Shown: piece after piece, positions 38,001-47,992 of the stretch | Position numbering within the stretch: position 1 is the stretch's first letter | Layout of the letters: the number at the start of each line of letters is the position of its first letter | DNA from: Conoideocrella luteorostrata | Taxonomy: Eukaryota; Ascomycota; Sordariomycetes; Hypocreales; Clavicipitaceae | Assembly (NCBI GenBank): GCA_032433595.1 | Contig: JASWJB010000113.1 | Span: 54,762 to 118,761, forward strand | Length of the DNA stretch: 64,000 nucleotides | Direction of reading: 5' to 3' | The notes under the pieces: model-generated | Databases searched by the model: none | What the model was told of the DNA's origin: nothing | Seen by the model: the letters and a program-made list of their open reading frames with translations, nothing else | Position numbers and translations under genes: made by a program

Positions 38001-38241
38001 AATTCTTGGCGGCAACGTCGAGGTCAAAAGTCTCTGGTGAGTAGGAGAAAATCTTATCAGAAAGTTTATAGGCGATTTGCTGGACGAGTAGCTGGGCTGT
38101 CACATAAGTAGGACCGGAGATGGCGTCCAAGGAGATAGACTGGCCAAAGGGGAGGGTGGATGAGAGGGCCTCAAAATTGGAGCCTGCGATATCCTCGGCG
38201 GCAATGGCACCACCGCTAGATTCTTGTTGTTGGGAGCGCAT
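35029..38241 (-). CDS. MET10: sulfite reductase [NADPH] flavoprotein (alpha) subunit
   Basis: Electron-input subunit of assimilatory sulfite reductase: it passes NADPH electrons through flavin to the sirohaem subunit (Met5-type), which reduces sulfite to sulfide for cysteine and methionine synthesis in the cytosol. One uninterrupted exon. Start chosen at MRSQQQESSGG (1070 residues); the frame is open to an ATG at 38319 (1096 residues). SGPTYVTAQLLVQQIAYKLS opens the pyruvate:ferredoxin-oxidoreductase-like N-terminal region typical of fungal Met10, which runs to about residue 600. The CysJ-like FAD domain follows, with RREYSIASAQ at about 878-886 of the long form. The NADPH domain has AGLGTGLAPFRAF, LGSRH and YLCGPTWPVPD, and the protein ends GRYVLEVY. 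The upstream ATG is suspect because of a 13-bp tandem duplication between the two starts. Confidence 0.96.
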   Translation of the reverse strand: MRSQQQESSGGAIAAEDIAGSNFEALSSTLPFGQSISLDAISGPTYVTAQLLVQQIAYKLSDKIFSYSPETFDLDVAAKNWAAQQNANIHGYTPQVLPLQTRTGAGVLALGYIFSPDFDVSKRHIPQTLLAPSGSLRQLRGSLDQLSLLYGLSSPFVAHIAAADYTNADGLVSNYDTALRLAEDLGLGLVGSSSTYEAQHMSLFSTLLATVLPTVHIYDGIRIARETVRVVDALSESGVANLYNNLVAEAGKLNTHLDTAGKVVELLRLFNDELGTVYQPFEYHGHETPDVVLVAFGSVETQVAKQTLNKIAADGAKVGVINVRVYRPFIEEEFLKAIPASARTIAVLGQVQDHVAVEDEATQSALYGDVLTAVTFSGKFDKEPEVLDIKYTPAQSLSPQGLVNTLHKIFGSGDEANQLPSLINAEQYTFWDVDDSAAVNSPAVIGNVLAKQPTTNVYVHAAYDNLTQGGIVRTDVRASRKALEAPYAISEANIVVVGDDRILKEIDVVNGVAEGGKLIVKLSNFKPEEVEKRLSVAFRKAVQEKDIVLFILDTSFSPAFEKDTQAKLLLEIAFLKTAQPDIGSEAISKLTLIEGNPPTLDECVEAVNQCLSKIDVPASWAEVETDFQNPKLATALQPNSFAPFKKEEVEEVLESSDWQAAAKGLVFKEAYETRTSLRPDLPVKTATIRVKENRRLTPSDYDRNIFHIEFDLGDSGLTYKIGEALGIHAENDEQQVVDFIKLYGLDPAQLVRVPAREDADSLEIRTVHQALIQNIDILGKPPKRFYEALAEFATDENEKKKLEALSSSAGAEDFKRRSEVDMMTYVDVFDEFKSARPSFNDLVKLVSPLKRREYSIASAQAVTPNSVSLMIVVVDWVDNKGRTRYGHATRYLSRLQPGAVVTASVKPSVMKLPTKDTAPLIMAGLGTGLAPFRAFVQYRAMQKAQGKEIGEILLYLGSRHQREEYLYGEEWEAYLAAGVVTLIGAAFSRDQPQKIYIQDKMRQTLAEIAKAYVQDEGSFYLCGPTWPVPDVTKVLEEAIAAEAKNAGKKIDPRKAIEKLKEEGRYVLEVY

Positions 38242-41200
38242 CGTGGGAGTCTTTGAACGAAGATAACCGTCGAAGATAACCGTCGACGAGAGCCGAGATC
38301 GGTGACGAGGACGTGCCACTGTAGAAGGGGGATCAAGCTTCTCTCCTCTATGCCAGTGATTGATACCGTAGGTTCTGGAATTTGAATTAAAATAACCCCA
38401 AACTATGAAATACTAGAGCGACAACCTGTATCTTCAAAGGGGAAAGTTGTGTACAGCAGAGAAAGAGAACAAGAACAAAGTTCGACAACGAAACGACATC
38501 GAACTAGGAGAACAGCTATGAGCAAAAGGCGCTAACCCACGCCACGGTACCTCGGTGCCACTGATAGAGAGGTGGAAAGAACCATATCTTCTTGCCTTTG
38601 CCCCATTGCTCAATATCATTGCCCTGGCTTTGGCATCTGGCTAGAAATTGTTGATAGTTTGATGGAATCACGCAATTCAATTTGCCTAGAACGGGTTTAG
38701 CGCCTATGATGCAAGACCAGATCTTCGCGCTGTCTCCGGATCGACCCACTTCTCCGACTTCCGCCATCGAGGGTCCGAGAGGTGGTAGCGACATTCCGCC
38801 GACAGCCGCTATAACGGGCTATTCGACGTTTCATAACTGGGAAAATAATGATTAATGCATGACAACCGATGGAAATTTGTCCCTGGGGTATATTCTTTGC
38901 GACTACCGAAGTCAGTCGTTAATTTTAGCATTACCGAATCCAAAGATCCCGGCAACCATTGGCATACCCCAAGCTACAAGGTTTCCGCGTTTTCATTATC
39001 GCGCTTTACCGCATTGGTCATCCCCCTTGGCCCTTATTGGCGGAGTGGTTGTCGTACAGTGTCTTGGTCGCTTGTACAAATATTGTATGGATCAATGAGC
39101 CATGGGCCAGTACTTGAGACGGTAGTGGTGCGGTGGCCATGCAAGCTTTCGTTGAGGCTTATGTCGTGCGACTTTCTGACGGGATCAAATCGCTACTGTG
39201 TATAAACGGTTTCGCCCATGCCTAATGGCTTGGATCAAAGCTAAAAATATCTTCCATCGCCGGTGTCTTCGAAGCTGTGGCTGTCATCGGTAGAGTCCTA
39301 CTAGAAAATTTAACTTTGTATTGTAGGGCTGCGGAACAGCAAATTATCACCTTTAAAGTTAACATGCCAGATGTAGTTTCCAAGCCAAGAAGAAGAATCT
39401 AATACCGTATACAACGCTAGGGTCTGATTCCAGCTCCGTCAACATGTTGCGAGATGGCGCCGAGCGAATGCTGGTAATGTGTTGCTCGGATTGATATTTA
39501 CAAATGGGGGCGACAAGTGACTCGCGTTTTCACATGCTCAAAGCCAACTATTTCTGGGCTAATAACTAACAACCTGAATTTTCAATATTTTTGTACACCA
39601 GCTCTGTATGTTACTATCTGCTTTTATATCATAGTACAGCATGTTACTTAAGTTTTTATTTTATTTTATTTTTTTGGACCATGTTCTGTTCACATTGTTC
39701 AAGTGGAAGAGTCGGACTTGATCAAATGCCCGATCCTGTTTGTCCGGCACAATCTGGCTCCCGGAAAGATGCGAGCACGCTTGAGCATGCTTGCTTACGC
39801 ACGTGGTCAAAAAACCTCCGATTTGACGACTTTGAGATAAAAAAAAACGTCGTTGGATAGGATGAACTGGTACGTATCGTTGCCGCGGCACATTGCTTTG
39901 GTGCAAAACATACGATCGATCCATCATTCGTGCGGGGTTGCCGATATCAGCAAAACATGATTGGTAACCCTCAACGTTCAGGTTGCATGAACGATCTATT
40001 CGCTGGCAGCTTGGCTATCAGTTCCTGGAGATAACTGGTTTGAGCAAGAGGACTGTTCCTTTGCTGACCCAGCTTCGATGGACCAACTACTGCAGCTCCA
40101 GTTTCATGTCCATCATTCGAATCAATGAGACAATAAGGAATCGTTCATATTGTTTTCGTGCAGTCTTCTGGACAATGATCGAAGCAAAGAAGGCGCTGTT
40201 GTGTCTACACAATGGGACACTGTATTGAAATAACGAGCAAAGTGGCTGTGATTGTCGCAGTGTCGAGCGATGCTTCGCGGATTCAGGATACACGGTACAT
40301 GCCACAAGATATACGATATCATATCCATTCTGTGCGATGACAACGCTTATAGTTGTACAGAGGTCCACTCTACTGCATCAATGTACAGCTTCAGGCGGTT
40401 GGATCTCTTTTTCCGGTGAAGATCGCGGGTTCACTCTCATGATTTCTCTCATATTGGTAGGGGTCGGATGCACTGTTTTCCTTATCGCCTTGAATCCGCA
40501 TCTGCGTGACATACAACACTCCGCATTCCGTCCCGGCCAGCTCATAGATCCGACCCTCTCCAGATGGCGGTTTCACGTGTTTGCAGCTTATTAGCCCAAT
40601 ACCTGGTCTACGCTTTTGAGGGCCACACGGTGCGGGAGGGGTAAGCGAATAGGATTGACCCAGTTAGAAGCTGCAAAGTCTGCGAAACTTTGTAAGCCTC
40701 TTGAGTTACTCTGCGAATAGACGCAGTGCTGATGATCTGTGATTTTGAAGAGGCAGAAGATATATAACCGCAACTAGTTGGAGCACATAACGAGGGCTGC
40801 ACGCCGGTGCAGTGACCGAGATATCCTGTGAGGCTTGCGCGACTTGTGCTTGAACAAGAAAGATAACATTTGGCTGAAAATGTCTTCGGAATCAACCAGA
40901 AGCTTCCCTCAGTCGGCTTAGTAGCTACTTGGCTAGCTTCGCCTGAACTCGGAAGATGACGATACCTTAGAAAAAGATGAGAGAGAGGGGGCCAAACCAC
41001 ATGTGCGGTCATTATGCGGCGGCGGCGAAAGACACGCATCTTAAGCACATTCTACTTGTGGATTGGGCTGCATTTCAGTGACAGGGATTGGTTCATCGTA
41101 CAACATACAATAGCAGTCATAGTATAGCCATGGTCATGGTTGTGTTTTTTTTTTTCGGTCATGAGCCAAGACTGCGACATTTGTGCGGATTTTAGCGCGG

Positions 41201-41690
41201 GATCCTCGTCACTACTTAAGACGGCGCTTGGACGGGACCAGGAATTATTACTGGAACATTCGCGAAACATATTCTGTTTAACTTTTCAATGTGGCTATAA
41301 CGTCGCTGCCTATTATTAATCAGTGCCGAAATTTACATCTTAATTGTTGCGCGGCTACATCAGTGTGTGCAGTCCCAACTGATTGATAAGGGTGACCTTT
41401 GCCACCTGAGCCGAAGCTAAGCTACGATAAATTATTCTGTACCGTCGCCACGGCCCAAGTCAAAGCCACAGTCCCCACTTTGCGTGCGCACTGTATTCCG
41501 TACTGTACAGACAATAATCTGCAACATTCCTCGTCAGAACCATCCACAACAAGCAGTTTGCTGCTCACTTGCTCGGACCATTTGTTTGCCTTTTTCCCTT
41601 TGAGATCACATTCATCGACAGTATCCTTAGCAAATCTGTGATACACAGTCAGGGGGAGCTGGGACAGAACTGGCTTGTCTGTACGACAAC
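38242..41690. other. 3.4-kb divergent intergenic region (MET10 / copper ATPase)
   Basis: Must contain both promoters. A 13-bp tandem duplication (CGAAGATAACCGT twice, 38258-38283) lies just upstream of the chosen MET10 start. An inverse ORF of 146 codons at 40608-41048 has no recognisable domain. TACGGAGTA motifs are absent here, unlike in most other non-coding parts of the window. An A/T-rich stretch lies at about 39655-39680. Confidence 0.45.
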
Positions 41691-44600
41691 ATGACATCTT
41701 CAAAACCCATCACAACGTCATACTTAGTTGGCAATCTACACTGTCCATCATGCGTGGCGGTCATCAAGAATGTCATTGAGCAGGAATATGCCGGAAGGGT
41801 GTTCTGGGTCTCTCCCAATGTTGTTACTTCTGTGGTCACTGTCGAGCACCAAGATGCTGGAGCTGATTTCATTCGTGATATGGGCCAGACCCTGGAGGAT
41901 GCTGGATTCGAAATCTGCGCTGTCGACACAACAGCTGATATCCCGGATGATTTGGCCAACGGAACAGCAGATGATGACAGAGTAAGGACCAGCCAGGACA
42001 GTGGTCGTCGCCGAGGAAGCGGTGCCCTCGAACTATGGTGGAGGCTCTGGAGAGCCGCAACACCTTCGGCAACACCTCATGATAGCAAAGCGGCGACACA
42101 TTTGGACAACTGTGATGCCTGCAAAACGACTGCCGCTGCGGTCGCTCACGATCATGGCCTCAGCTTGGAACAGCAATTTCATGCAAACAACTTGTCTGCT
42201 TCCAGTCTGCAGAAGCGCCTGAGTGGTGCTGCGAAGATGTCCCCGGCGGTACTTGAACAGGTGATCGTCGACGATGCAGATGCTCCTCGACTTTGGCGAG
42301 CAACAGTTTCTATTGGCGGGATGACTTGTGCATCGTGTTCGAATACCATTACCGAACAGATTCAGAAGTATCCTTGGGTGTCCGGGATCGTGGTCAACCT
42401 CGTCACAAACAGTGCATCTGTAGATATCAGGGATGAGGGCCGGGTACAAGAACTTGTCTCCGCTATCGAGGACCTCGGATACGATGCCGCGCTGGACAAA
42501 GTTATTGATCTGGAGGAGCTAAAGCGTGTTTCCGTGGATGAGCGGGAAATTGAAATTAAAATTGATGGGATATTCTGCGCCAAGTGCCCGGAACGAATCT
42601 TGAAGACGTTGAAGAATTTGAGCTCTTCGCGCATCGAGATTCTTAAAGCAGCATCTCGAGAAAAGCCGTATCTCAAAATCAGATATACTCCACAAGCCCC
42701 CGAATTCACTATTCGCCACATTCTCAAAGCTATCGAGGCAACCGACCCATCATTATACGCCTCGATTTATCATCCCCCGACGTTGGAAGAACGATCAAAG
42801 GCCATCAGAGCTAAGCATCAACGCCAGATGTTCTGGCGCATGATGTTGACATTGATCCTGGCGATTCCAACTTTTGTGTTCGGAATAGTTTATATGAGCT
42901 TAGTTCCCGACTCGGATCCCGCAAAGCACTACCTCATGAAGCCTTGGACGTCAGGTCTCAGTCGTTTGGAGATTATTCTCTTTGCCCTTTCAACACCAGT
43001 CTACTTCTTCGCTGCGGACATCTTCCATGTCCGAGCCATCAAAGAGATTCGAACCATGTGGCGGCCGGAGAGCCGTACGCCCATTATTGAGAGGTTCTAC
43101 AAGTTTGGCAGCATGAACATGCTCATGTCTCTGGGAACTACGATTGCTTACTTTTCTTCAGTTGCGCAGATGATTGCAGCAGGACTGCGACACGAAACTT
43201 CTGTTCCGGAGAGCCGTTTCTACTTTGACTCTGTGGTTTTCCTGACGCTGTTCCTCCTCGCGGGAAGGCTGATAGAAGCATATAGCAAATCTAAAACGGG
43301 AGACGCAGTTGGCGCCCTGGCCAAACTTCGTCCCAACACAGCTCTGCTAATCGAAAAGAATCAAATACGGGGCCAGGTTACCACAGTCACCCCAATTGAC
43401 CAACTTGAGCATGGCGACACAATCCGAGTCCCTCATGGTGCATCGCCAGCCACGGATGGCATTATCCTCACTGGTGAAAGCAACTTTGACGAATCCAGTT
43501 TAACTGGAGAGTCTCGTCCCATCAAGAAGGCACCTGGCGACGAAATTTTTGCAGGCACGGTGAACAAGGGAGACGCCGTTACTATTCGCGTCACCGGGAC
43601 GTCTGGAAAATCCATGCTCGATCAAATTGTTGAAGTAGTTCGTGAAGGACAGACGAAACGAGCTCCAGTGGAACAAATTGCTGACATTCTGACATCATAC
43701 TTTGTTCCCGTCATTACACTTATTGCGGTCCTTACCTGGATTATTTGGCTTTCTTTGGCACTATCTAGTGTCATTTCAGAGCACGAACTACGGTCATCAG
43801 GCGGCTCAGCTGCTTTTGCGTTCCAATTTGCCATTGCGGTGTTTGTCGTCGCCTGCCCCTGCGGCCTAGCTCTAGCCGCTCCAACTGCCATCTTTGTCGG
43901 GGGTGGCATTGCTGCAAAGCACGGAATTCTGGCCAAAGGTGGAGGTGAGGCATTCGAAAAGGCCAGCAAGATCGACTGCGTGGTATTTGACAAGACTGGC
44001 ACCTTGACTGAAGGCGGCGAGCCAAAGATTACAGACTCAGAGCTTTTTCCCGACCAAGACATCAGGGACTTCAACAAACAAGCACTGCTATCTGGACTCA
44101 AGGCGGCAGAAGAGCAGAGCAGCCATCCCATCGCCAAAGCCGTTGTCAAGTTTTGCGGAGACAATGTTCCATCCGCGCAGCTGGGCAAGATTGAGGAGCT
44201 ACCAGGTCGCGGAATGAAGGCATCTTATCAGGACAAGCCGTTCGACATTGCGGTTGGCAACGAGCTCCTCATGCGCGACCTCTCTGTGGTCTTGTCCAGA
44301 GCCGTTATTAACCGCCTGCAAAGCTGGAAAGGCGAGGCCAAGTCCGTGGCCGTGGTGGCCGTCAAGTCTCAAGGCGAAAACAGCTCCTGGACACCCGCGG
44401 CCATCCTCTCCATTTCGGATCCTATCCGGTCTGAAGCCAGGGCCGTCGTCAAAGCTTTGCGGACCCGCGGAACACAAGTTTGGATGCTTTCCGGTGATAA
44501 CGTCACCACCGCCAAAGCCGTGGCGCGGCTTGTAGGCATCAGTGAAGCCAACGTCCTCGCAGAAGTCTTGCCGTCTGAGAAAGCGGACAAGGTTAGATAC

Positions 44601-45077
44601 CTGCAATCCACGCTGTACGCCGATGAGAACCCCAACAACTACCGGTCCAGCACGGGGCGCGCAATGGTCGCCATGGTAGGCGACGGCATCAACGACTCGC
44701 CCGCGCTTACTACCGCAGACGTCGGCATCGCCATCGGCTCAGGCAGCGACGTAGCCATCTCCAGCGCAGACTTTGTCCTGGCGTCATCCAGCCTGGGAGC
44801 CGTGCTGACATTGCTGGATCTCAGCCGCACGGTATTTCGCCGTATCAAAGTCAACTTTGGATGGGCCGTCATTTACAATCTATTGGCTGTTCCCATTGCG
44901 GCAGGGTGTTTGTATGGAATCAAGACAGGAGACGGGGCTCACGTCAGGCTCGACCCTGTGTGGGCGGCTTTGGCCATGGCGCTGTCGAGTATCAGCGTTG
45001 TGCTGAGCAGTCTTGCCTTGAGGATAAAGATTCCGTGGGTGGGATTTCGGGCTAAGCCCTTGAAGGAGGATTATTGA
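41691..45077 (+). CDS. copper-transporting P1B-type ATPase
   Basis: Intronless, 1128 residues. Pumps Cu(I) out of the cytosol, either into the secretory pathway or across the plasma membrane. Heavy-metal-binding modules carry CxxC at 18-21 (LHCPSC), 213-216 (MTCASC) and 296-299 (FCAKC); an extra isolated CDAC is at 141-144. Membrane segments start near 383-402 and 425-442. The A-domain has LTGES (604-608), the transmembrane metal site is CPC at 722-724, the phosphorylation site is DKTGT at 767-771, SHP is at 811-813, and GDGINDSP is at 997-1004. It ends in two hydrophobic helices and PLKEDY. The LHCPSC first module and Cys-pair spacer recall detoxifying CrpA/Crp1 pumps more than Golgi Ccc2/CtpA, but this is a judgement. 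Divergent from MET10. Confidence 0.95.
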   Translation: MTSSKPITTSYLVGNLHCPSCVAVIKNVIEQEYAGRVFWVSPNVVTSVVTVEHQDAGADFIRDMGQTLEDAGFEICAVDTTADIPDDLANGTADDDRVRTSQDSGRRRGSGALELWWRLWRAATPSATPHDSKAATHLDNCDACKTTAAAVAHDHGLSLEQQFHANNLSASSLQKRLSGAAKMSPAVLEQVIVDDADAPRLWRATVSIGGMTCASCSNTITEQIQKYPWVSGIVVNLVTNSASVDIRDEGRVQELVSAIEDLGYDAALDKVIDLEELKRVSVDEREIEIKIDGIFCAKCPERILKTLKNLSSSRIEILKAASREKPYLKIRYTPQAPEFTIRHILKAIEATDPSLYASIYHPPTLEERSKAIRAKHQRQMFWRMMLTLILAIPTFVFGIVYMSLVPDSDPAKHYLMKPWTSGLSRLEIILFALSTPVYFFAADIFHVRAIKEIRTMWRPESRTPIIERFYKFGSMNMLMSLGTTIAYFSSVAQMIAAGLRHETSVPESRFYFDSVVFLTLFLLAGRLIEAYSKSKTGDAVGALAKLRPNTALLIEKNQIRGQVTTVTPIDQLEHGDTIRVPHGASPATDGIILTGESNFDESSLTGESRPIKKAPGDEIFAGTVNKGDAVTIRVTGTSGKSMLDQIVEVVREGQTKRAPVEQIADILTSYFVPVITLIAVLTWIIWLSLALSSVISEHELRSSGGSAAFAFQFAIAVFVVACPCGLALAAPTAIFVGGGIAAKHGILAKGGGEAFEKASKIDCVVFDKTGTLTEGGEPKITDSELFPDQDIRDFNKQALLSGLKAAEEQSSHPIAKAVVKFCGDNVPSAQLGKIEELPGRGMKASYQDKPFDIAVGNELLMRDLSVVLSRAVINRLQSWKGEAKSVAVVAVKSQGENSSWTPAAILSISDPIRSEARAVVKALRTRGTQVWMLSGDNVTTAKAVARLVGISEANVLAEVLPSEKADKVRYLQSTLYADENPNNYRSSTGRAMVAMVGDGINDSPALTTADVGIAIGSGSDVAISSADFVLASSSLGAVLTLLDLSRTVFRRIKVNFGWAVIYNLLAVPIAAGCLYGIKTGDGAHVRLDPVWAALAMALSSISVVLSSLALRIKIPWVGFRAKPLKEDY

Positions 45078-45156
45078 CGGAGCACCGGGGCGATGGTACG
45101 CTGCTGGGCGGACGGGCGATGTTGGCTAGCATTAAAATTGAGATGACGATTGGGGG

Positions 45157-45204
45157 GACTGGGGACTGTGGACTGTGGACTGGGGACTGGAGACTGGAGA
45201 CTGG
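45157..45204. repeat. short minisatellite of GGACTG-type units
   Basis: About seven imperfect copies of a 7-mer reading GGGGACT, GTGGACT or GGAGACT in a row, 80 bp downstream of the copper ATPase stop codon. It probably lies in that gene's 3' untranslated region. Confidence 0.7.
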
Positions 45205-46242
45205 AGTTGAGGTTAGCAATATCCTGAGTGAGGCTGAGGCTGAGCCAATTGCTTACGTTTTTTGTTGATAATGATTCTAGGGGCAAAGGGGGGGGGTTGC
45301 TTAGGCGTCAGCATAATAATTGATTGGATCAAACCATCCCGTCATTTTTTTTTGGTGACAGCGCATCTATGTCTAATCTAGTCTTCATGTGGCCATGTGG
45401 ACAAGGCTGGTTAACAACTCATTCATTCATAAACTGCCGTTGCCGTTATTAGCTAATCTACAGCAATGTGCCGCCGCCGGGTGATCCGCAGACACAACTA
45501 TGGCGGGGCGTATTATGATATACTCTCACTCGAGCCGATCGTCCGTCCGTCCGTCCGCTCTACATGAGGCGGACTGTGACTTGAATTGGAAATGAATGGC
45601 TCGTGGCGCTCCAAATCCCCAAACCGTGCTACATAGTGTCACGTTCTTACTGCATACATGCGCGACACTTGCTGTGTTCGGCCGACACGCATGTTTTTAG
45701 GCTACGATTCGGTCCCTGCCCACGCGGTCGCCACGCCACCAGTGAGTGACTCACTCACTCACTCGCTCTCTCACTCATTACTAACAACCGACCCACAACT
45801 ACACGACACGACATAGCACGACATAGCACGATACGAAATAATACGATACGACACGATACGATACCTACTTACTGAGTATGTATGTGCTGAGTATGTATGT
45901 ACGGAGTACGGAGTACGTTCATTGTTCTTACTAAACTATTCCCAACATGTCCACAACACCCGACGGACGACGACACAGACGCATAGCGGGCAGTGCGGCG
46001 CTACCCAAAGTCCCCCGAGGCTAACTAGCCAGTTAACTAGTTATCTACTCCGTAAACTAGTTGCTTGTCTCCTCTCCTCTCTGTCAGTCCGTCAGTCCGT
46101 CAGTCCCGTAAACAAATGGCAGCGTATCAGGGTCCAGCAGCCGCGGTGGTTCGTTCGAGTCTCGCATGCCAACGAATGAGATGAGCCACCAACCTGGCAC
46201 TTTGCACAGTAATCCTACCAAAAGAGGAAAGAAATCCCAGGT

Positions 46243-46257
46243 CCCCCCCCCCCCCCC
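46243..46257. repeat. poly(C) run of 15
   Basis: Fifteen uninterrupted C residues, flanked by AGGT and AACAGCCC. Other C or G runs of 8-12 occur at about 2889, 18520, 32955 and 56860. Confidence 0.8.
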
Positions 46258-47795
46258 AACAGCCCTGCTTCTTCTCTATTTGCAGCCTCCTCATTTTTAC
46301 GCCCTCGAGTCCCAACACACGCGTAATAGAGTCCACTAAGGGCCAAGGAAAATTAATTCAAAGTTTACTAGTACAGCACGGAGTACGGAGTACAATGCCG
46401 TACTAATAACGTAGTAAGTAGATATGCGCCACGGCCAAGAGAATTCACACCACCATAACTCCGTAAGAAATTTCCCCCTTCTCGCTCAGCCTCATTAGCC
46501 CCGCTTAAACACTTCACACACCCCATCTCTCCTTAACTATCTATTCCTTGCTTGCCGTACGAAAAGGCCAAGGCTGCCTGCCTGCCTGCATTGCATACAC
46601 AGCACCGGCAATACTTGCTCCGTAATGTAAAGCACGAATTTGTATAGTTGTCGTGTACTCTGTAGTGTGTGGTGTTGTGAGCGGTAAAGTAAATGCATAC
46701 CGTGTCCGTGCTGGCAGACATGAAGAATTTCACGAGGCTGAGTTGAGTTGAGTTGCCTTGCTTGGCGCACACTAGATTATCAGCTCCTACTTGTTTGAAC
46801 CCTTTCTTATGAGTCTTCAAACAGAATGCCTTGCATTGGCTTGGCTTGGCTTGGCTTGACTTGCGACTCCGCGTACTTGGCTGACTGTCTTGGCAGACAT
46901 CACCTCCACATGCGTACCGCCCCCAGCATCGTAGACATTTGCCCGACGTAGATGCATCTAAAGCAGAACGAGGCGGTTGGTGACAGTTCACCGCTTCAAG
47001 TGCTTCGGTAAATTTCAACAAGCTGCGCCTCCAGGTTTCACGTACGACGCTGCTGCGGTCATTGGTTGGTCAAGAGGGGGTGCCGTTTGGTCGTAGATGC
47101 GGCCGCAGGCTTAGTCTTCCTGGTCGTGAATATGGCCTGAGTTTGACGCGATCCTTCGTCTCCATCGCTTACTTCTTTCGGATCATGTTTGTTTATCATG
47201 TTGTGTTTACAACGTTCTGTTATTGTTATTCACAACGCATGAGGTGGCCCAACTAGACCCAGCACCTTGTTTTGCGGCCAGGTTGATGACAAAACTATAC
47301 AGGTACACGCAATTCACTAGCAAGAGGAGTAACCAATAGTTAAGGGTATATGTCTTTATTCACTTGTCGTAGACGACAAGAAAGTCTAATCCATCCTTTC
47401 CCTTCAATTCGATGAATATATCAGACCTAAACCGTTTCAAACACCTTGTGATATCCTAGACAACAGGCGTGGCAGTGCCAGACCGGCCGCTCTCCTATCC
47501 TTGATACCACCCCAACTCCTAGACTCTTTGCTTCGAGGCAGGTGAGCAGTCAAGAGTGACTCTGGTGTATACCAAGAGACATTATGAATAGAGAGAAGAA
47601 AACGTAAAAGGAAAAATTCCATCCAACTCCGATACCCCAACGCCAGGGGATACATTTGCCGTAGTGCACATGATAATGCTGTAGCGTCTGTGTGGGACGC
47701 ATTAGGGGGCAATAATGAGACGATACTCAAGGGGATAAAGTGGTTTGCTGATTGTTGTGATAAATACGATAGGCCTCGTTGTCTTCAACGGGACC

Positions 47796-47816
47796 AAAAA
47801 AAAAAAAAAAAAAAAA
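47796..47816. repeat. poly(A) run of 21
   Basis: Twenty-one uninterrupted A residues about 180 bp beyond the cyclin stop codon. On the transcribed (minus) strand this is a T-run. No poly(A)-linked retroelement body is visible beside it. Confidence 0.8.
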
Positions 47817-47992
47817 GTTGGGGAGCGACCATGTAAAATACACTGCAAAATAAACAAGCTCCTCGCAACGCCATGCTTTTGGAGTGAAAAATTCGAATGT
47901 CATAAAAAATGTCAGGATGCCGATCAGGCTAATGAAACGCCGCTAATGACAACATGTTGATTGATGTTTAAAATGATACGACTGTCGATGGT

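Larger units (their letters stand above)
45078..47992. other. 2.9-kb repeat-rich region between convergent genes
   Basis: No supported gene. Contains many low-complexity tracts: (GGGGACT/GGAGACT)n at 45157-45204, (GTCC)n near 45541-45556, (ACTC)n at 45748-45782, (ACGAC/ATACG)n at 45805-45865, (GTCAGTCC)n at 46083-46108, C15 at 46243-46257, (TTGGC)n near 46840-46858 and A21 at 47796-47816. TACGGAGTA motifs occur near 45900, 46045 and 46378. Confidence 0.5.

Noticed and set aside
40608..41048. 146-codon reverse ORF upstream of the copper ATPase
   Set aside because: Ser/Thr-rich without motif, no partner exons that extend it, no homology recognised.
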